Assembly: GCA_963930185.1 (NCBI GenBank)
Contig: CAWVLT010000056.1
Location: 124,001-188,000 of the forward strand
DNA length: 64,000 nt
DNA from: JAGZEG01 sp963930185
GTDB taxonomy: Bacteria; Actinomycetota; Coriobacteriia; Coriobacteriales; UMGS124
Direction: 5' to 3'
Below the pieces are notes generated by a model, which had not been told where the DNA came from, made no database searches, and worked only from the letters and a program-made list of their open reading frames with translations. Below are positions 36,891 through 44,504 of this stretch, one piece after another (within the stretch, counting starts at the first letter, position 1; each line of letters starts with the position of its first letter). Position numbers and translations under genes: made by a program.

Positions 36891-37291
36891 TCTCTCCCCT
36901 ACCCAAACGCAACTATGTAGCACGTCACATTGGGATAGTAGCCGGGAAACAGCATGCCGATTTGGCGCAGGCTTGACGGCACCCTGACGCCGCTGTTGTC
37001 AGGACAGCCTATGGACCCAATTGGCATCATCATGCTCGAAAGAAAACATAGAGACTCAACGGGTTCGCTTAGCCGTCACTACATGACCGTAACGATTCGG
37101 CGAGTGCAACTATCTGGACATTCTTGCCGCTCAGAACGGCAATTTCTGTCTCGATAGTTGCACTCGCCATGCATAGAGCCATACGCGAGGCTGCACACGA
37201 AGCCAAGGTGCAGAGCCGCACATGGAACCGCATCGCGCGCCGGTGCGCGAATGCACCACCGACACGCGATGCGGCGCGGCAGCAGTCTGCC
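36891..37291. other. Intergenic region carrying a 70-base palindrome
   Basis: 400 bases without a gene between two leftward genes. The notable feature is the palindrome at 37099-37168. The left part (36900-37095) is AT-richer and probably contains the promoter of the PD-(D/E)XK gene. The right part, 37170-37291, shows nothing. Confidence 0.5.
37099..37168. repeat. 70-base palindromic element with nested inner hairpin
   Basis: GGCGAGTGCAACTATC (37099-37114) and GATAGTTGCACTCGCC (37153-37168) are perfect 16-base arms. Inside, GACA/TGTC and TTGCCG (37124-37129)/CGGCAA (37137-37142) continue the symmetry, so the whole element folds into one long stem with a 7-base loop. No other copy is seen in the window. 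It looks like a mobile palindromic repeat or cruciform. Confidence 0.7.
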
Positions 37292-39817
37292 TTACAGTGC
37301 GCGGGCGCAGAGGTTGCCGGCGCTCACGGCGCGCTGGATGTTGAAGGGCTCCGCGCAGTCGCCGATCGCATGCACCTCGTAGCCGGCCGCCTCGAGCTCG
37401 TCGGCGAGGCCGGTGTTGGGCACCATGTTAAGAAGGTCAATCACGTTGTCACATGCGATCGTGATAGGCAGCCCGGTCTCGGTGGTGATGGAGACCTCGG
37501 TTGCGCTCACGCTGTCGATCGTCGCGCTATTCCAGGCCTTCACGCCCTTGGCGTAGAGGTAGGAGAGCTCATAACCACGGAACCAGCCGGACTGGCCGCG
37601 GTCGAGCTCGCCTTCGGGCTCGGGGTTCACGATGGTGACCGACTTGCCCTCGGTGACGAGGTGGGCAGCAAAGTCGATCGCCTGCACGGTACCGCCGAGG
37701 ATGACGATGTTCTGACCGAGCGCGGCAGACCCAAACGCGGTCTCAGGATCGAGCGCACCGCTGTCCGCATAGGAGTTCTCGCGTGCGCCGCCCGTTGCCA
37801 CGATGACCACGTCCGGGCCCAGCTCCTCGACCATGGCGGCGTCAACCGTCGTGGAGAGGTGCACGGTCACGCCGTTCTTGTCGAGCTGATGCTGCATGTA
37901 GGTGAAGTAGTCCTCGAAGTGCTCGTGATCGCCCTTGACGCCGCGCGCAAAGGGCATCAGGCCGCCGATGCGCATCTGGGCGTCGTAGAGCTCGACCGTG
38001 TGTCCGCGCTCGGCGGCAACGCGAGCCGCCTCCAAGCCGGCAGGACCCGCGCCGATGACCATGACCGAGCGAGGGGTGGCGGCCGGCGTGAGGGCCGCGC
38101 CGTCCGGCAGTGTCTCGGTGAGTGAGGTAAACGACGTCGCGTTCATGCGGCAGGTCGAGGGGTACTTGCGGCCCGAGCCGATGTTGTCATGGCAGTGCAT
38201 GCACTTCATGCAGGGGATGACGTCCTCGCGACGGCCCTCGCCCATCTTGGAGACGAGCTCGGGATCGCAGTTGAGCGGGCGGTTCATGAAGATGAGGTCG
38301 AGCTCGCCGTTCTTGATGGCGTCGTTGAGGTAGTCGGGACCCACGCGGAAGTCCATGTACGCCGCGCATCCCACCGGGACGCTCACGGCCTGCTTAATGG
38401 CTTTCGCCACGGGCAGGAAGGACGCGAAGCCCGAGCGGCTGCCGTCCACGTACCCGCCGTAGTGCTTGGCGTAGTCGAACATCGTACCGTAACCCGTGAG
38501 TCCGTCTGCGTTGTGCACGCAGTGCTGCACGTCGGGTGCCCAGATGTTCATCTCGCTGTCCGCGCCGGTGCCGCCCACGCGCACCTGGATCCAGTCGGCA
38601 CCCGCCGCCTCGAGCGCCTTGGCGATCTCCTGCGCCTCCCCAACCGTCAGGTACAGGTCGTTCTCGCCGAGACTCGCGTCGTTCTCCTCGCAGCCGTTGA
38701 TGAGCGCGCCCACGGGGAAGTCCGCCCCGTTGACCTCCTTGATCTTCTGGATCATACGACAGAACAGGCGAGTGCGGTTCTCAATGGACTGGGGGCCGTA
38801 GTCGTCCTCGCGCCTGTTCACGCGGCGGGTCAAAAAGCCGTTCAGGGCGTCAGCCGAGGCGCCCTTGATCTCGATGCAGTCAAAGCCCGCCTGCTTGCCG
38901 CGCTCGGCCGAGATGCCGACCTCCTCGATGAAGGCGTCGAGCTCCTCGACGGGGGTCTCGTTGATCACAGAGTCGTCAACCGTGGGCGCGAGGCCACCAA
39001 AACACATCTGGTAGCCGAGCTTCCCGCCAGCCGCGTGAACGCGCTCGACGAGCGGGGCAAGCGTCGCAAGCGCCTCGTTCACGTCGCCTTCCACCTCAAG
39101 CGAACCGGGAAGGATGCCCGTGCCGCTCAGGTTGCCGCCCGCGAGGATGTTGAGCGCGACGCCGTTCTCCGCCATCGTGCCGTAGAGCTCGACCTCCACC
39201 GGGATCTTGCTACCCGATGCGTCCTCCCAAGCCGCGCTGCCGGCGGACTTCACGAAGCGGTTCGCAAGCTCCATGGTCCCCAGCGAGATGGGGGAATACG
39301 CCTCGGCACAGTCGGTCTCAAAGGAGGTGTAGTCGCTCATCTGCGGGTTGAGTACGCCCTTCATGGCAGGAGTGACGTCAATGCCGAGGGCCTGGAGCAT
39401 GCAGGCGTTCACGCCCTCCTTGATCGCGTTGGAGCAGTGCGTGGCGCCGGACACCGCGTCGACACCACTTGCCTTGCCATTTGCGACGATCGCATCGCAG
39501 TACTCGCCCAGCGCGGACTCAAAGAGCGGGAAGTAGTCCGCCGAGCTCGTGCTCGTGACCTCGTATGCCACCCCGGTAAGGGTGCCTGCGGAATACGTGC
39601 ACGTCACGTCAACCGTCGCATACGGCGTGTGCTGCGTGCTCGTGTAGCTCCCCTCGGCAAGCGCCGCGGCACCCGTTGACGCGTCCCCCTCGGTCGCAGC
39701 CTCTTCGCCCGCAGACTCCTCTGCGCCGGCGCTGCCCGCAACGCCCAGAGCGGCAACGGCCGCCGCGCCCGTGGCGAGGCCGGTGACAAAGTTTCGACGG
39801 GTGAGTTCGTTGGTCAT
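37292..39817 (-). CDS. Tat-exported FMN_bind / Old Yellow Enzyme / NAD(P)-type oxidoreductase fusion (#7)
   Basis: The 841-residue protein has a Tat signal (Arg7-Arg8 in LTRRNFVTG), an FMN_bind domain (about 55-145) with flavinylation motif SGATHCS (Ser129), an Old Yellow Enzyme TIM barrel (about 170-525), an iron-sulfur motif (Cys536, 539, 542, 556), and a C-terminal dinucleotide-binding domain from VMVIGAGPAG (G589-x-G591-xx-G594). The last three parts match 2,4-dienoyl-CoA reductase and bile-acid BaiCD-type enzymes, which are cytoplasmic. An exported form with a covalent FMN is unusual and would take electrons from the membrane rather than NADH. ATG 39817 follows AGGAAAGGTGG. A LuxR gene lies upstream on the same strand, its likely regulator. 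Enoate or dienoate reduction is the best guess. Confidence 0.9.
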   Translation of the reverse strand: MTNELTRRNFVTGLATGAAAVAALGVAGSAGAEESAGEEAATEGDASTGAAALAEGSYTSTQHTPYATVDVTCTYSAGTLTGVAYEVTSTSSADYFPLFESALGEYCDAIVANGKASGVDAVSGATHCSNAIKEGVNACMLQALGIDVTPAMKGVLNPQMSDYTSFETDCAEAYSPISLGTMELANRFVKSAGSAAWEDASGSKIPVEVELYGTMAENGVALNILAGGNLSGTGILPGSLEVEGDVNEALATLAPLVERVHAAGGKLGYQMCFGGLAPTVDDSVINETPVEELDAFIEEVGISAERGKQAGFDCIEIKGASADALNGFLTRRVNRREDDYGPQSIENRTRLFCRMIQKIKEVNGADFPVGALINGCEENDASLGENDLYLTVGEAQEIAKALEAAGADWIQVRVGGTGADSEMNIWAPDVQHCVHNADGLTGYGTMFDYAKHYGGYVDGSRSGFASFLPVAKAIKQAVSVPVGCAAYMDFRVGPDYLNDAIKNGELDLIFMNRPLNCDPELVSKMGEGRREDVIPCMKCMHCHDNIGSGRKYPSTCRMNATSFTSLTETLPDGAALTPAATPRSVMVIGAGPAGLEAARVAAERGHTVELYDAQMRIGGLMPFARGVKGDHEHFEDYFTYMQHQLDKNGVTVHLSTTVDAAMVEELGPDVVIVATGGARENSYADSGALDPETAFGSAALGQNIVILGGTVQAIDFAAHLVTEGKSVTIVNPEPEGELDRGQSGWFRGYELSYLYAKGVKAWNSATIDSVSATEVSITTETGLPITIACDNVIDLLNMVPNTGLADELEAAGYEVHAIGDCAEPFNIQRAVSAGNLCARAL

Positions 39818-39955
39818 CACGTCCACCTTTCCTAGCTTTCTCCCTATCCTGCAGCCTGCCTTGGCATGCGACTGTCCACGCAAAATGAAGTACTCACAAG
39901 AGGCCCACTCACGCCAAAGCATTCGAAGCGTATCCGCAAACGCGCAGGCAGAGCC

Positions 39956-39993
39956 ATCACCCGATGCAGGTGATTGGCCCACGTGGCATCACC
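39956..39993. promoter_or_regulatory. Candidate operator upstream of #7
   Basis: ATCACC (39956-39961) and GGTGAT (39969-39974) form a dyad with a 7-base spacer, and a third ATCACC follows at 39988-39993. It lies 139 bases before the start of #7, between #7 and its LuxR gene. The role is inferred from position only. Confidence 0.3.
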
Positions 39994-40041
39994 TACCGCG
40001 TCTGATTTCAGAAAGGGGTCCTACGCACAGCCGTCCGTGAC

Positions 40042-40064
40042 GTGGCCGTTCGTGTCACGGCCAC
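40042..40064 (-). terminator. Short hairpin after the LuxR gene
   Basis: GTGGCCGT (40042-40049) and ACGGCCAC (40057-40064) form an 8-base stem just past the stop codon of the LuxR gene at 40081, minus strand. It would separate the regulator from #7. Confidence 0.45.
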
Positions 40065-40080
40065 CCGACGCCGGCGGCTG

Positions 40081-41649
40081 CTACTCAACGCCAAGAAGTA
40101 TCCGCAGCTCGTCGCGCGAATGAATTCCGAGCTTGCGATAGATGTGACTCACGTGGGTCTTGACCGTGTTGGTGGAGATGACGAGCTCCTTCTCGATGCG
40201 CGGGATACTCATGCCGCGCGCGAGGCACGCCAGCACCTGCGACTCGCGCGAGGAGAGGCAGTACTCCTCGGAGATCTCGGCACAGCGTGCCATCACGAGC
40301 GAGCGGTAGCTGTTGATGCCCCGGGAAAGCCCCTCGTCCATGCGGGCCGAATCGGGATTCTCGCTCCCCGTGCCCGCCTCTGCCCCTTCAAGACTTGCGG
40401 CCGTGACAGCCGGATTCTCCTCGCCACCATCGTCAAGGTCCTCGTGGCCCGCCTCCTCGGCACGCGTGTTGAAGGAGGAAAGCGGGCTCTTGAACCAGAA
40501 CACGATAACGGCGACAAACACGACGATGCCGACAAAGTACAGCGCCGCATCCTGAACGGACGCATCGAGCGGGAGCGTGAGCACCGCGCCCCTCACGCCC
40601 ATGCCGAGAAGTGACCCCACCTCGCCCAGCGCGCGCAGCATCATGTTGAAAAACACCGCGGAGATCCCGAACCGAAAGGCCCTGTCGCAGACCACGATCG
40701 TGACGAATGCCAGGCGAAGTGCGCCGCTTCCCCTCATGCACACCTGTGCGAACTCTGGCGAGATCCACCCCAGAAGCGAACCCGCAAGCAGGCCGAACAG
40801 CATTGCCGGAAGAGAGATGTTCATGATGCTGTATATGCTGAAGCGTCTGCTGGACACGGCAAAGAGCAGCAGGATGATGGCACCTGCAAGGCCAAACGAA
40901 ACGACGCTGATGTCAAGCGGGAAGGAGTAGGTGACCATGCTACCGACCACGGCGAACGCCACGACCAGCACGACGATCTCCCAGGGAAAGAGGCTTGGGC
41001 TCGCGCTGCGCCTGCCAAAGACCGAAAGCAGCGTCTTTGCGCCGGCAGCCGGCGGTGAGTCGAAGGACGCCGCCTCACCCGGGCCAAGATGGGCGCGCAG
41101 GGCATGATACGAGCACATGAGGCAGAGCACCGATCCAGCCGGCAGCAGAAGCGCCATGCCGAAGTACGCGTCGGAAGGAATGCGCAGCACCACCGCGTCG
41201 ATGAGCGCGGCGGCGAGGAATGAGCCCGCAATGATCTTCACCGCCTCGCGCAGCGGCATCGACCCGTACAGATCGACCCACACGGCGAATAGGCCGACGA
41301 ACACGATCTCGCGCAGCACCTCCGCGACCCACGGAACCAACTGCGCAGGCACCCACGAAAGCGAGCCGTACACAAGCAGGACATGCGCGGCCCCAGCAAG
41401 AGCGATGCCCCACAGCATGGCGTACTTTTGTCCCGAGGGGTGCAGCCTCTTCCAAAGCAGCGCGAACACGATCAGGACAGCAAGCCTAATGACGGTGGTG
41501 GAGACGTTGGGCACGAGAGCGGCGACCTCAATCGCACGCTCGCTATTGTCGAGCACGAACGTCCATACGTAGCAGAGCGACAGCCCCAGAGCGAACAGGG
41601 GAGGAAACGTGGGAAATCCTGCGCCCTTGGCCCCGCGTGCCATCCCCAT
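40081..41649 (-). CDS. Polytopic membrane LuxR-family regulator
   Basis: The 522-residue protein has about twelve transmembrane helices (about 15-400), a Glu/Ser-rich linker, and a C-terminal LuxR HTH (about 455-520) with LSSRESQVLACLARG and STNTVKTHVSHIYRKLGIHS. GGAAGGAC lies six bases before ATG 41649; the frame is open to 41709 without a better site. It is upstream of flavoenzyme #7 on the same strand, 263 bases apart with a hairpin between, so it is probably transcribed separately and controls #7. The ligand is unknown. Confidence 0.88.
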   Translation of the reverse strand: MGMARGAKGAGFPTFPPLFALGLSLCYVWTFVLDNSERAIEVAALVPNVSTTVIRLAVLIVFALLWKRLHPSGQKYAMLWGIALAGAAHVLLVYGSLSWVPAQLVPWVAEVLREIVFVGLFAVWVDLYGSMPLREAVKIIAGSFLAAALIDAVVLRIPSDAYFGMALLLPAGSVLCLMCSYHALRAHLGPGEAASFDSPPAAGAKTLLSVFGRRSASPSLFPWEIVVLVVAFAVVGSMVTYSFPLDISVVSFGLAGAIILLLFAVSSRRFSIYSIMNISLPAMLFGLLAGSLLGWISPEFAQVCMRGSGALRLAFVTIVVCDRAFRFGISAVFFNMMLRALGEVGSLLGMGVRGAVLTLPLDASVQDAALYFVGIVVFVAVIVFWFKSPLSSFNTRAEEAGHEDLDDGGEENPAVTAASLEGAEAGTGSENPDSARMDEGLSRGINSYRSLVMARCAEISEEYCLSSRESQVLACLARGMSIPRIEKELVISTNTVKTHVSHIYRKLGIHSRDELRILLGVE

Positions 41650-41949
41650 CGCCACGTCCTTCCCACGATCCCCTCGCGCACCGCACGCGTCCTGTTTTCG
41701 TAACGTCACTCAGGTTACCACGAACCTGGCACCGAGGCGTCTGGTATGTACGTCTCGGTAAGCGCCCGCACGGCCATCGTAAGGTGACGGGGCAAATATT
41801 CGGACACCCCTGCGCCCCGGGCCCCTCGCTTCTGTCTCGATTTTTGCCCACGCCGCCCATATCCCAGGGGCGCTTCGTTGACGCGGAGACACCTTGCGAC
41901 GCGAGGCCAATCTGCCTCGCTTGTGCCGCATAGAGATGCTCACTCGGGC
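41650..41949. other. Upstream region of LuxR and XRE genes
   Basis: About 300 bases between divergent genes. GGTTACCACGAACCTGG near 41714 is a small dyad (GGTT/AACC). The frame of the XRE gene continues left to a stop at 41785 with an in-frame TTG at 41878, but no ribosome site or clear family similarity is visible there, which is why the XRE gene may be 5'-truncated. Confidence 0.4.
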
Positions 41950-42495
41950 ATGGAGCTCGTTGAGCTGCTGTTGCCGTTCATAGGGGCTCAAGACATGCCC
42001 GAGCTGGTGGGCTGTGATCGCTTCGACCGCACGCCGGACTACTGGCTTGGCTGGGTGCTTGGCTATTTTCAGATGCAGACCGCCGTTCCGTATCGACGGG
42101 TCTTCCGAGCAGTTCCCTATCGAGAGCTCGTTGCCATGTATCATCCCCTGCACGAAGCCCCGGAGAGCAAGTTCGTCGAGGCGCTGTGCACACGTTTATT
42201 CCCGCAGCCAAAACAAATGCAGGCAAAAGCACCAAGCAACGACGTCCCTCGCGATGCACAGACCACAGGGCAGGATCCCTCGCCCGGACAGCAACGCCGT
42301 CCCACCGCGCTCAGATGCTTGCGCGAAGCCGCAGGCCTCTCTCAATCACAGCTCGCCTCCGCCTCTGGCGTCGGCCTGCGCTCCATTCAGATGTACGAAC
42401 AGCGCAATCGCAACATCGGGAGAGCGCGAGCTCAAGATGTGCTGGCGATCGCCCACGCTTTGGAATGCCAGGCAGAGGAGCTGCTGGAACGATAG
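41950..42495 (+). CDS. XRE-type helix-turn-helix protein, probably N-terminally truncated
   Basis: The 181-residue product has a C-terminal XRE domain (about 120-180) with LREAAGLSQSQLASASGVGLRSIQMYEQ, and before it the segment TPDYWLGWVLGYFQ...YHPLHEAPESKFVE, which I recognise from a family of XRE proteins common in Coriobacteriia. In that family about 80 further residues precede this segment; here only about 25 are present after ATG 41950 (about 49 if TTG 41878 is used), and no ribosome site is clear. The upstream family part therefore appears to be missing. It lies 272 bases before flavoenzyme #8 and may be a relic of its regulator. Confidence 0.6.
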   Translation: MELVELLLPFIGAQDMPELVGCDRFDRTPDYWLGWVLGYFQMQTAVPYRRVFRAVPYRELVAMYHPLHEAPESKFVEALCTRLFPQPKQMQAKAPSNDVPRDAQTTGQDPSPGQQRRPTALRCLREAAGLSQSQLASASGVGLRSIQMYEQRNRNIGRARAQDVLAIAHALECQAEELLER

Positions 42496-42627
42496 CCCCG
42501 ACGCAACAGGCCAGATCAACCATACGGAAGGTGTTATTGTAAGCCGGCGCGACAGTAGAACATGTCATCATGCCGCCCAACGGTTCGCAACGGCCAAGCG
42601 CACAGCAGCGGAACCACCACAGAACTA

Positions 42628-42663
42628 CCAACCATTCCCAGAAGCGCGCCAACCATTCCCAGA
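42628..42663 (+). promoter_or_regulatory. 15-base direct repeat upstream of flavoenzyme #8
   Basis: CCAACCATTCCCAGA occurs at 42628-42642 and again at 42649-42663, identical, start to start 21 bases. A 21-base period (9-base half-sites with 12-base spacing) is characteristic of LytTR-domain regulators, and a LytTR regulator is encoded 3 kb downstream. The repeat ends 104 bases before the start of #8. Confidence 0.5.
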
Positions 42664-42767
42664 GCCTTGCCCACGCATCCGCAACGCAGCATCCTAGCAG
42701 TGACAGCCTCGCCTCGCCTGTTGAGGGGCGACGAGGATTACCGCAAGGCCTACTGAAAGGGGACATC

Positions 42768-44504
42768 ATGGAACTCAGCCGAGCGACCACCCTCACCAAC
42801 GTAACTCGTCGCGATCTGCTCAAGGCAGGCGGACTTGCCGCAGCGGGAGTCATCGCGGGCAACACCCTCGCTGCAAACAGCGCCCATGCAGACGAAGCCA
42901 CGTCCGCCGAGGGCAACGCAGCCTCCAGCTGGAAAATCCCCCCTGTGGAGATCACCGAGTTCGTCGCCGAGTATGACTACGACGTCGTGGTAGTTGGCCA
43001 CGGTTATGCTGGCATGTGCTCGTGCAGAGAGCTTGCCGAATCCGGCAAGAGCGTCGCCCTCATCGAGAAGCAGGACGAGGAGTCATACACCGCCGTTGGC
43101 AACGAGAGTTGTGCCCTCAACTCCAAGCTGCTCGATACCATCGGCGTACCCCATGTCGATCCGGTGGAGTATTACCAGAACTGGATGGCGATCGCCCAAA
43201 ATTACCCCAACGGCGAGCTTGTTATGAAGTTCTGCCAGAACGTGGGCGAGGCAAACGATTGGTACTATGGCGTGCTGTCCGAAGACGAGCTAGCGACCAT
43301 GACCTCTACCGGCTGGCCAAGCAGCGAGCATCGTCTTGCGCAGATTGGCCCGTACAAGTTCTGGCCCGGCACGGCGACGTTCGAGGCCGAGGGCGTCAAG
43401 CAGACCCAGATCCTCACGCACAATCGTGAGGCGGCACAGGCGGCGGGCGCTACAATCTACATGGGCACCGATGCCCAGTACCTCATCATGGAGGACGGTG
43501 CAGTCAAGGGAATAGTCGCCATGGGCCCCGATGGTGCCATCAAGTTCAACTGCAAGGCGGTCATCATTGCAACCGGTGGCTTCTGCAGTAATCACGAAAT
43601 GCTTGCCGACCTGTGCCCCGACTTCTATGGAAACCTCTGCGGTGACGAAGAAGCCGGACAGGAGAGCAACCCATTCTCGCTGGGCCGCGGCATCCAGATG
43701 GCATACTGGGCCGGCGCACGCCTGGAAACCATCTCCATTCCCACGATGAACGGCAAGCATGTCGACCCGCCCACCAACAAGGTCAACATCCCGCAATCGG
43801 TGTGGCTCGACAGTAACGGTAAGCGCTTCTGCAACGAGTACTATCCCGTCATTGAGCAGCGCGGTGTGCAAACCGTGTACCGCGAGCGCCAGACCTTCTA
43901 CTGTGTCTTTGACTCCGATATCCTCACCTACCTGCAGTACAACGTGCCTCAGCACGGCACGTTCAACCCCACAGAGAACAACCTCGCCGGTGTTGAACAA
44001 CAGATGGAGATCGCTCGTCAAAAGTATGAGGGCACCTATGAGGAGCCGGAGGAAGAGCCTCGCGCCATGATATCGATCACCTGCTGCGATGAGACGCTCG
44101 AGGGCCTTGCTTCGCAGCTGGGCCTCGAGGGAGAAGCGGCCGAGAATTTCGTGACATCGATCGAACGCTATAATGAGTTCTGTGAGACGGGCATCGACAC
44201 CGAGTTCGGCCGCTATGCAGAGACGCTGTTCCCCGTCAAGAACCCACCGTTCTACGTGGCAAGCGGCGAACCGCATATGGGAAAGATCATGTGCACCACA
44301 GGCGGCGTCATCACCGACGGAGAGCAGAATGCCCTCAACATGGAGTATCGCCCAATCCCCGGCCTATATGTCTCTGGCAACGACTGCGGTCGACGCTTCG
44401 GCTCTGAGTACTTCACCCCCACACCCGGCGTGAGCTTGGGCATGGCAATCACCCTTGGTCGCGAGTGCGGTCGCTCAGTGGCACGGTTCCTTGATAAGGC
44501 GTAA
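42768..44504 (+). CDS. Tat-exported FAD-dependent reductase (#8)
   Basis: The 578-residue protein has a Tat signal (Arg14-Arg15 in VTRRDLLKAGG), a linker to about 70, and the FAD fold from VVVVGHGYAG (G77-x-G79-xx-G82). The arginine motif is NGKRFCNEYYPV; the C-terminus has SGNDCGRRFGSEYF followed by PGVSLGMAITLGRECG, the same subfamily as #1. It has many cysteines, including a CC pair in ISITCCDETL. AAAGGGG precedes ATG 42768. The 3' end overlaps the convergent histidine kinase gene by 56 bases. Candidate regulators are the XRE remnant upstream or the AgrC/LytTR-like pair downstream; the 21-base-period repeat favours the latter. Confidence 0.9.
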   Translation: MELSRATTLTNVTRRDLLKAGGLAAAGVIAGNTLAANSAHADEATSAEGNAASSWKIPPVEITEFVAEYDYDVVVVGHGYAGMCSCRELAESGKSVALIEKQDEESYTAVGNESCALNSKLLDTIGVPHVDPVEYYQNWMAIAQNYPNGELVMKFCQNVGEANDWYYGVLSEDELATMTSTGWPSSEHRLAQIGPYKFWPGTATFEAEGVKQTQILTHNREAAQAAGATIYMGTDAQYLIMEDGAVKGIVAMGPDGAIKFNCKAVIIATGGFCSNHEMLADLCPDFYGNLCGDEEAGQESNPFSLGRGIQMAYWAGARLETISIPTMNGKHVDPPTNKVNIPQSVWLDSNGKRFCNEYYPVIEQRGVQTVYRERQTFYCVFDSDILTYLQYNVPQHGTFNPTENNLAGVEQQMEIARQKYEGTYEEPEEEPRAMISITCCDETLEGLASQLGLEGEAAENFVTSIERYNEFCETGIDTEFGRYAETLFPVKNPPFYVASGEPHMGKIMCTTGGVITDGEQNALNMEYRPIPGLYVSGNDCGRRFGSEYFTPTPGVSLGMAITLGRECGRSVARFLDKA

